From: Chrysemys picta bellii
Lineage: Eukaryota; Chordata; Testudines; Emydidae
Reading direction: 5' to 3'
Length of the DNA stretch: 64,000 nt
Assembly (NCBI RefSeq): GCF_011386835.1
Contig: NC_088800.1
Coordinates: 19,892,572-19,956,571 of the forward strand
Shown here: piece after piece, positions 57,076-64,000 of the stretch
How positions within the stretch are numbered: the first letter of the stretch is position 1
Layout: the number at the start of each line of letters is the position of its first letter
Position numbers and translations under genes: made by a program
The notes under the pieces: model-generated
The model's database searches: none
The model's input: only the letters and a program-made list of their open reading frames with translations
What the model was told of the DNA's origin: nothing

Positions 57076-58854
57076 TAATACCTCCATACCTCAAAATTCT
57101 AAAAATTAAAAAAAAATTAAAAAGGGGTTGGGGAAATGAGAGGTGGGAATGATACTTATTCATATTTGTAAAATGCTTGGAGATCTAATCCTGAAATGTT
57201 CTATTCGTGTTTATTAAAATTTTGCCAACATTAGGGGTGATATTGTCCCAGTGATAAAGTGTTTTTGAACAATTTCTCCAATGTGTCAGGAAAAGATATG
57301 CCTTCCTTCCAGTTCACAAGGTTATTTTCTACTTTAATTTTCTAGCCAATGTGTTTGAATTTAAAACACATGCTTAAGTACTTTCACTGGATCAGGTCCA
57401 CACTGTTCACAGGTGATTACTAGATCAAGCCTTTCCCCCTACCCCCCATATCATAAAACACCTGGATAATCTAGGATTGGTGCATGTAGTGCCAATGTTA
57501 CCTTTTTGTTTAAACCAGCAACCTAGCCGTTACGTACATTTCCTGTTTTCCCCCTGTTCCTTTAGAATCTGGATGGAAGTGTAATTTTAGAAACTGTCAC
57601 ATTAAGTAGTTCATACTATACCCCCAAAATATAACAGAACAATACAATAGATTTATTCAAATTAAAGACAAAACAATAATTGAGTGCAAAATGTGTTAAT
57701 TTACATAGTTTCCTTAATTCCTAGAAAGGTGTGGTAATTATCAACTCTTTTTGCATTTGCCATTATACTCTCTCCAAACTGATGGCTACAACCAATATAT
57801 TTCTCAAGTCACATAGAGAAACAGCCAAAAAAATGAAGGTATGTCAGCTTGAGTCAAATATGTGCAATCAAGTAGTTTGTGCATCAGTGTATTAATTTGG
57901 ACATTCAGGTGTCTACACTTTAATTCCAGAATGTAATTGCTATGTTGATATATTTACTAGATGGATGAATTGACCACTTTGGAACAGTGTTCTTGTAATC
58001 ATATATTTTGGCATAAGTCTTCAGAAATAAATTCAAATTTTCCCTTTCTCAAATGTCTAGATATAGTACTTCATATTTTTTCATATGATGAGAAAAGTGT
58101 GAGTATATTGTGTGACAGGAATAAGAACAAACCTGCTAACAATTTCAGATTTTGTGAGTCTTTTTATGCCTTTCTGACATACTGGTTAAGAAACTCTTCT
58201 TGCTTGTTTTTCTGTTCTCTCTTTGGATCTAATGCCATTTATGGAAAAGAGGGGAATGACTGGCTCATTGCCTAAAACAGAGTAGGCAGGTTTATACACA
58301 GAATTTTTGTCATTATATTTGTGGCTTTCCCAAGAAATTTAATATTGAATGTAAAAATATTATTATTAGTTAGTAAATGTCAGCAAGATGTATCAAATAC
58401 AATATAAACCTATACTGACTGATCACAATTTACTAAAGTAAACAAAATGTCTCCAAGCCAAATTATGTGAAGACAGATGGAGATACTTTGTGGAATAAAA
58501 GTTGGAAAGTTATTATTTACTAGGAAAAATAATGCAGAGAGCCAAATCATTGAGAACAGAGTCCAATTTATTAAATTTTATCCACAGCTTTTTGCTTTTA
58601 GTTCTTAAGGTGTCTTCTAGATTATATAAATTGCTTAGTGCAATTTTAGGAATACACTAATGCTGTAAATGCAGCAGCCATTATATGGCATGCTTGGCAA
58701 TAGCTTGGCTATATTAGACATTACAACATATTTTTGTGTGTGTTATTTTTTGGGGTGGGGGAAGGTAAGTGAAGGAGGAAATTTTGGCCAGCATTACTCT
58801 TTTCAGGATACTTAATTTCTATTAGGACTGCTATTAAAAAAAGAAAGGCTTCAT
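57076..58854. other. AT-rich intronic DNA, nothing recognised
   Basis: The 104-codon plus-strand open frame at 57961-58275 has no recognised domain and no good flanking splice sites. Confidence 0.4.
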
Positions 58855-59990
58855 TTAAAAGGGTGGCCTGCCTCTTTAAGGGCCAGAAGGCCTTGGGCCA
58901 GTCAGCCCTGTTGAACTGTTCAGTTAGCTGTACCCTGCTACACCTGTGCAGGGTGTGGGACTTAAAAGGAGGAAGAGGCAGCAGGTAGGAAATTCTAGGG
59001 ACATTCTACTAGAGTCTTAAGGAAAGAGCTGGCATGTGTGTGCTCTGTAGCTAGCACAGAGGTAGCAGATAAGCCAAAGAGGAGAAAAAGCCCTAAGGAT
59101 TAACAGTTTAGGGGGAAGTTAGCCTCCAGAGGAGCAAGTTGTGGCAGGGAACTGTCTGTAAGAAGAGTGGGCAAAGGGCTCTGTAGAGCCTGAGTAGCAG
59201 TGAACTGCCTGAAAAGGGTTACTTGAAAATGTAGAGTGAGCCTGAGTAGGGCAGAGTCCCCTGGCTGGGGAGGAGAGAAGATGAGGTAAGAAACCAGGCT
59301 TGAGCTAGGAACTGGCTAAGCACCAAGACCTGCTGGATGCCCTTGGTGAGAGAACAGACCTGATCTGGATGGTTGGGTTGATTGTAGCACCGGTGTTGCC
59401 AGTGAGACAGCCTATTGGGAGTCTGCTTATAAAGAAGGGGACTGAAGCTGAGCTGGGGGAGGGGGCTGCAGGCTCCTTTATTTTGTTGATTTTTGTCCTT
59501 TTTGACCCCAGAAGGAGTTGAGTATTTTAAAGTACCTTGGTTGAAGATTGTCGTGGGGAAACTGACGAGCATTGTCATGCTGTGTCTTGCTGCAAAGGGA
59601 CACTCCAAGAGGGGAGTCTTATAATACAGGTCTGTCATATCTTACGCTCATTTAATATGCGCGATTTCAGCTTTACGCGGTCGGCCAAAAAAAAAAAAAA
59701 CCCCAAAAAAGAGAAAATCAACAATTTCAATACTGTACCTGTAGTGTGGGCGATTTTGCCCTCCATTGAACTCAATGTAATTTTGACTATATGTGGTTTT
59801 CACTTTACGTGCTAACCGTGGAACGGAACCCCCCATGTAAGATGAGCCAGACCTGTACTTTGTCTCAGTGGGGGAAATCTTTTTGTAACCAATTAGTTTG
59901 GGAGCAGCTCTATGAAGTTGCACCAAGCCTGGTTGTTCGTTTGTGGGGTTTTTTGGTTTTTTTGTAGCTAAACATAAAATACTTGTATGC
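58855..59990 (+). mobile_element. Probable LTR-class retroelement remnant with nested Tigger MITE
   Basis: GC-richer, CpG-containing block set apart from AT-rich flanks. It starts with 'ggcctgcctctttaagggcc' and 'ccagtcagccctgttgaact', phrases echoed at 20227-20262. It has a TATA-like 'gggacttaaaaggagg' near 58968 and a long leader-like stretch without open frames of note. Termini and target duplications were not resolved, so the class is tentative. A Tigger-like MITE sits inside it at 59627-59855. Confidence 0.4.
59627..59855. mobile_element. Tigger/mariner-like MITE (CAGGTCTG termini)
   Basis: Left end CAGGTCTGTCATATCTTACG and right end with complement CAGGTCTGGCTCATCTTACA form an imperfect inverted repeat. 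Both ends abut TA (59625-59626, 59856-59857). The interior includes an A-run at about 59687-59700. No transposase. Confidence 0.85.
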
Positions 59991-61879
59991 ATGGGCCCCA
60001 TTTACTTTATCATAGATATACTCAATCTGTTGCTAAAGGTTATTTCAGCGGTCAGTGAAGTAAGTATCAGGAGGGCTCCAAAGAGGTTAAATTCATTTCA
60101 GCTATGAAGTCCAACAATCACAGCTGCATGGTCCTTCCTCATTATCCTATTCCTCACCAAACTATTAGGCCACTATGAAGACCCCACCTGCTGACTGAAG
60201 CTGCATTTCTGAAATGCTACTCTCCAGCACTGGTGGCAGCCCTTGCATGTGAAGCCTAAATGTTGTGGAGAGATTTGCATTTGACTTTCTCACCAGACTG
60301 AATTGTGCCTTTGCTCAGCAGGTGGCCCTTAGAAGCAAACCACTCTGCTAGAAAACATAGCCAAGTCAATACTGTCAGCATCATGTTCACTCTGTGGGGT
60401 TCAGTTTTCGCGCTCACCCTCCTTCAGAGCTCCTGTCAGAGAGTGCGGCTTTTGTTTTCACCAGGACTTTGTGGCAGTAGGGATGCCTCCTTTGGCTATC
60501 CTGCCCTCCTCTTCTCTTAAGCCAGTATCACCCTCTTTTGCCATCTTATCACCCAGTGGATCAGCTAATAAGCCTGTGTAGTGGCTTATTCTGTTGGATG
60601 CCAATGTAAAACAGAAAAACACTTAACCTAATATGTCAGATATTACCTCTGAGTTTGTCGACCATGCGAAGGAATGACACACAATCTTTGATATTATACC
60701 AGTTTTAAAGATTGTTGTAACACAATAGTTAGGAATCAAAGATTGTACTGACTTTTCCACACAACTGATATGCACATAAAGTCCTACATTGGCCCATTCA
60801 TCATTTATAACTGTGAACACAAGGAGGCAATTTAGGGCTCAATGATCCTATTTTCCATGAGCAGCTGTAGGCTTTACAAGCACTAGAGATGCATATGTAA
60901 ATTTGGCCGGTGTAACATTTGAAAATTTGTTCCTAGGATTTCAATCCTAGATAATAAATTGCATAATTCCCCTCTAACAAATTCCCAGTAATCAGTGGTT
61001 TACTCACAGACAGTAGTGTACACAGCCACTTAAATATTTAAATGTCAAATTTTAAAAATTGGAATCAATGCACTGTTCTAAAATTGTTAGATTATTGGTG
61101 CAAACTCAATTCCCATTAGTTGTAGTTTTTGAGCACACGGCTTTATAATTAGAAATGTGTCATGCATGCAGTTTCAATGTATCAAGAATAAAAAGACAGA
61201 CGAAGTTTGATCAGCTTCTTTTCAAAGTCTACAGCACCTCCCTGTGTCTATTAACACATTTAAAAGCAAGCTAGACGTGGAAGAAATGGAAGTAAAGTGA
61301 GGCATATTTATTAAAATTTCTTCTATGAAAAAATATTTAAAAGCTCATGTAGCAATGCAGGGGATTTTTTTGTCATCCAAAAACTTAACTGGTCTGTTTA
61401 CCAAAATGTACTGAGTTTGGATTAAACTGATGAGAGTAGGATGGTTGGTGATCGTTGCTGCCTCTGAAGCAGATACTATTTTGGTTACAAGAGTTATGAA
61501 AGTGGGCACAATCCTTATTTACACTTATGGTTACACATTGATTTATTAACACCCTGACTCTGATTTCCTTTGGATGATATTCTGCTTAAAAAAAAATCAT
61601 ATAGCATGTTTTTTGTTAAACCAAATGTCTGGATCGTGTTGTCATGCCAGCCTATTGTTTCAGCCTTAAGTGTCAAATTCCCAATATAGGATTATGCCTA
61701 CTTAACTATCCCCATATTCTCTGAAAATCATAGCAGAGCTACTAAATCCAGTGAAAAATTGCTTATGCTTACAAATGTTAAAATAAGCTTAGAATGTCAA
61801 GTGAAAACCTAGATGCTTTCCCGCTTCCCATTCCCAAAGCAAAAGCTAGTTACAGCAAATTAAATCCAATCCTATAACC
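59991..61879. other. Intronic DNA, nothing recognised
   Basis: No repeat family or exon-like segment was named. Short open frames (71 plus, 65 minus) lack motifs. Confidence 0.4.
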
Positions 61880-62100
61880 TTACCTAGACTGGTAAAAATG
61901 GGAGCCATATTTCACTGCCAGTGGTAGCAACCTGGGAAGCTGTAGTATAGACAGAACTCAATCATTTTACCTGTCTTTTGGCTAGCCCTATTTAGCCTGC
62001 CTGAGCACAGTTTATACTACAGCTGCTGCTATTGCTACCACAGGTGGACTGCACCAGTGGGTCCTAGCATTGAATTACAGCTCCCATTATAGCCAGTTGA
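61880..62100. repeat. Decayed foldback repeat
   Basis: The segment 'aatgggagccatatttcact', with a 'gctgtagtatagacagaact' block at the left, faces 'gtttatactacagctgctgc' and 'cagctcccatt' on the right, a loose inverted arrangement of an old MITE. The ends are not defined. Confidence 0.4.
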
Positions 62101-63419
62101 AATGGAAGCTATGCTTACACAGACAGAAAATCATATTTTACAGAAATATCCACAAGAAAAAGTGAGAAGCTGAGATACTATGTCAAATGTCTGTATTATA
62201 ATGCTGATCTATAAACTAAATATAACATACTGAAATGTTATTTTCTACTATAATTTAATGACAATAATTTAAAATATTATTTCCCAAGATAAAAAGCTCT
62301 TCAGATGGGATAAACTGGCATAACTCCATTGATTTTAATGAGGCTAGGCAAACATACACTAGCGGAGCAGCTAGACGGTTACGTTTAGAATACCTGGTGT
62401 TCTGTTGATAAATCCTATGAATATTAGGTTAATTTAGTAAGCAGTACATGGGAGTTATGTGAACAAATCCCATTATAAATTCAACTTCACCTTGTCCTTC
62501 GTTTCACAAGCTAAATGCATAACATGTCAATAAAGCATATTGATTGCAACAGTATTTTTACTGCCTCTGTGTGTTATGCGTGCGGTTGTCAGCCACATCT
62601 GTGAATATCCATTTCCAGCTTTTCAACACCAATTGTTACACACAACTTTTTCCATGCATACAAATGATGTAATGCATTATGAAACTTGTAGTCTGACAAT
62701 ACAGCAGCTATAATTGTTAACCTCTATTGTGCTCTTGCTGTATGAAACTCAGTTTCACTGTTAACATTTGTTTAATTTTTTTCTAACTTACTGGTCAGTT
62801 CATATGACACTTCCATCAGCTCGTATCCAGAAATCAAAATGAACAATAAAGTCAACGGTTAATATAGACAGCTGAAGTTCAGCTTCTAAATATAGTCATA
62901 GATGGTCAATTATGCAAGAAAGCAATGTTGCATGCTAGGAAAGTAATGTTCTTTACTTGCCTAAATTAATTGTGCAGTGATGAGGAAAGTGTTCCATAGT
63001 ATATTATTATGTGATACATCTTGAAACATGGAGCATTATGAGTACATACTTACAGATGTCTGGGATATTACAGAATTCCAAAGTTAAAAATAAATAAAAT
63101 CACACAGTCCCATTTACTCAGTACTCAAAGACCCAACAAATCTAAAAATGTTACTTTCAACAATTCAAACAACACAGCTGGTTTGAAGTGGCAAACAAGG
63201 AGATCCCATGCCTTCCAACAAAGACTATATTAGGAATCAAAGTGACTACCAAAGTACTGTAATTTCTATATAGCAATCTGGAAAAATACTTATTGCACTG
63301 AGATACCAATTGAAACTGTATACTCCTCTGTCTAGATAGTAAATTATGCCTCATTAAGCTTTTTCCAGCTCCTGATTCAACATATGTCATTTTAGTAAAA
63401 GGTATTTACTACATATAAC
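62101..63419. other. Repeat-poor intronic DNA
   Basis: No repeat was recognised between about 62400 and 63400, an unusually clean interval in this window. It contains no exon-like segment. It could include conserved non-coding sequence, but that cannot be judged without comparison. Confidence 0.35.
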
Positions 63420-63424
63420 AATAC

Positions 63425-63612
63425 TACTTTTATTGTCAGCTTTTATAGGGCTTTTCATCCATAATCTTAAAGTTCTTTAAATCCCATTTTGCAGATGGAG
63501 AAACAGAGATAAAATTACTTGCCCAAGGTCACTGAATAAGTAAGTTGCAAAAACTGGAATAGATGTTAGGCCTCCTGATACCCAGTCCAGTGCCACTAGA
63601 CCACATGTCCCC
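63425..63612 (-). mobile_element. MIR/CORE-SINE relic
   Basis: Antisense MIR-like order: 'cccattttgcagatggagaa' at 63483, 'cttgcccaaggtcactgaat' at 63519, 'ctcctgatacccagtccagt' at 63572 and 'ccactagaccaca' near 63593. Confidence 0.8.
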
Positions 63613-64000
63613 ACAAAATGGAGAAATGTCATTTCATTCCATGTATTTTCCTAGAAAATGTGAGCTCAGTGCAGTAATGTGAGATGTTGAACCAAGATAA
63701 CTTAACAGATTGTAAACATTGACAAATATGGCTAGGTTGAGAAGAGGCAAAGTAATTTATCCTTTTAAAAATATATGTCTATATTCTTCAACTGCAACTG
63801 AAACTACACTGAGGAGTCATTAAAAACTCATCACTTGCCACGGAGTTCAATATTAAGTACAGAAAGATTCAGTTATTACTGCAGTTACATGGTCAAGATA
63901 TCTCTAGGATTTTGATTCTCCACAGTCTTGCTCCTTGTGTGGTCATTTACACTTGTGCAAAGTGAGAGCAAAGTGAGTATAAGTGCTACCATTCTAATTT
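63613..64000. other. Intronic DNA to the right edge, nothing recognised
   Basis: No FGF7 upstream exon or named repeat is visible before the window ends. Confidence 0.4.

Larger units (their letters stand above)
17058..64000 (-). other. FGF7: FGF7 first coding intron (partial, more than 46.9 kb)
   Basis: No minus-strand open segment in this interval resembles the FGF7 signal-peptide exon. That exon would need about 95 open codons with the conserved RTQWYLRIDKRGK-type motif; the long minus-strand open frames here do not match. The exon therefore probably lies beyond the right edge. A very large first coding intron is also known for mammalian FGF7. The repeats listed below sit within it. Confidence 0.7.

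Noticed and set aside
17058..64000. FGF7 signal-peptide exon
   Set aside because: Looked for on the minus strand; no open segment of about 95 codons with the expected conserved core motif was found, so it is presumed outside the window.
1..64000. CRISPR array, operon or prokaryote-type gene cluster
   Set aside because: The sequence has vertebrate intron, SINE/LINE and splice-site structure throughout; no regularly spaced direct repeats with unique spacers were seen.

Overview
The window looks like nuclear DNA from a reptile, most likely a hidden-necked (cryptodiran) turtle. It is AT-rich, intron-dominated vertebrate sequence with almost no open reading frames of gene length. It is full of decayed CR1/L3 LINE fragments in both orientations. 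Two copies of the turtle-type tRNA-derived SINE with a CR1-like tail are the best taxonomic clue. The rest of the repeat content is MIR/CORE-SINE relics, hAT- and Tigger-type miniature transposons and two probable solo LTRs. The species assignment rests on repeat recognition from memory, not on a search.

The only gene identified with confidence is FGF7 (keratinocyte growth factor), on the minus strand. The last two coding exons are present: a 104-bp middle exon (17057 down to 16954) and the terminal coding exon (16521 down to 16327, stop at 16329-16327). They are separated by a 432-bp intron with consensus GT/AG sites. The 3' UTR runs to lower coordinates. The first coding exon, which carries the signal peptide, was not found between 17058 and 64000. 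The remaining 46.9 kb on that side is therefore read as part of the large first coding intron. On the plus strand, antisense to FGF7, 3595-3735 is a good candidate internal coding exon. In mammals FGF7 lies inside the oppositely oriented gene FAM227B, so that exon, and more weakly 52372-52451, could belong to the FAM227B orthologue. That is inference from gene order, not from recognised protein sequence.

Layout: 1-2000 is a CR1 copy interrupted by other sequence including a SINE. 3595-3735 is the candidate exon. 4200-4514 is a hAT element with a perfect 8-bp target duplication. 9090-11240 is a CR1 broken by a Tigger-like element and other inserted DNA. 15.3-17.06 kb is the 3' end of FGF7. 20.2-23.25 kb is a cluster of LTR-like and foldback elements ending in a solo LTR with a 5-bp duplication. 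26.1-27.95 kb is a CR1. 28.44-28.77 kb is a long-hairpin hAT. 31.86-32.31 kb is a second copy of the 4.2-kb hAT family. 34.2-35.5 kb is an antisense CR1 carrying a nested short element with a 15-bp duplication. 40.8-41.2 kb holds a perfect 43-bp inverted repeat. 42.6-43.66 kb is an antisense solo LTR. 45.5-45.9 kb is an L3/CR1 relic with a nested hAT MITE. 47.7, 50.4, 51.7, 53.1, 55.1 and 59.6 kb hold further MITEs and hairpins. The 55.1-kb element is GC-rich and has split an older 27-bp-stem hairpin.

I saw no multi-gene system, CRISPR array, operon or toxin gene. The most informative points are the FGF7 exons with a possible added N-glycosylation site, the antisense candidate exons, and several nested insertions whose target duplications order the events.
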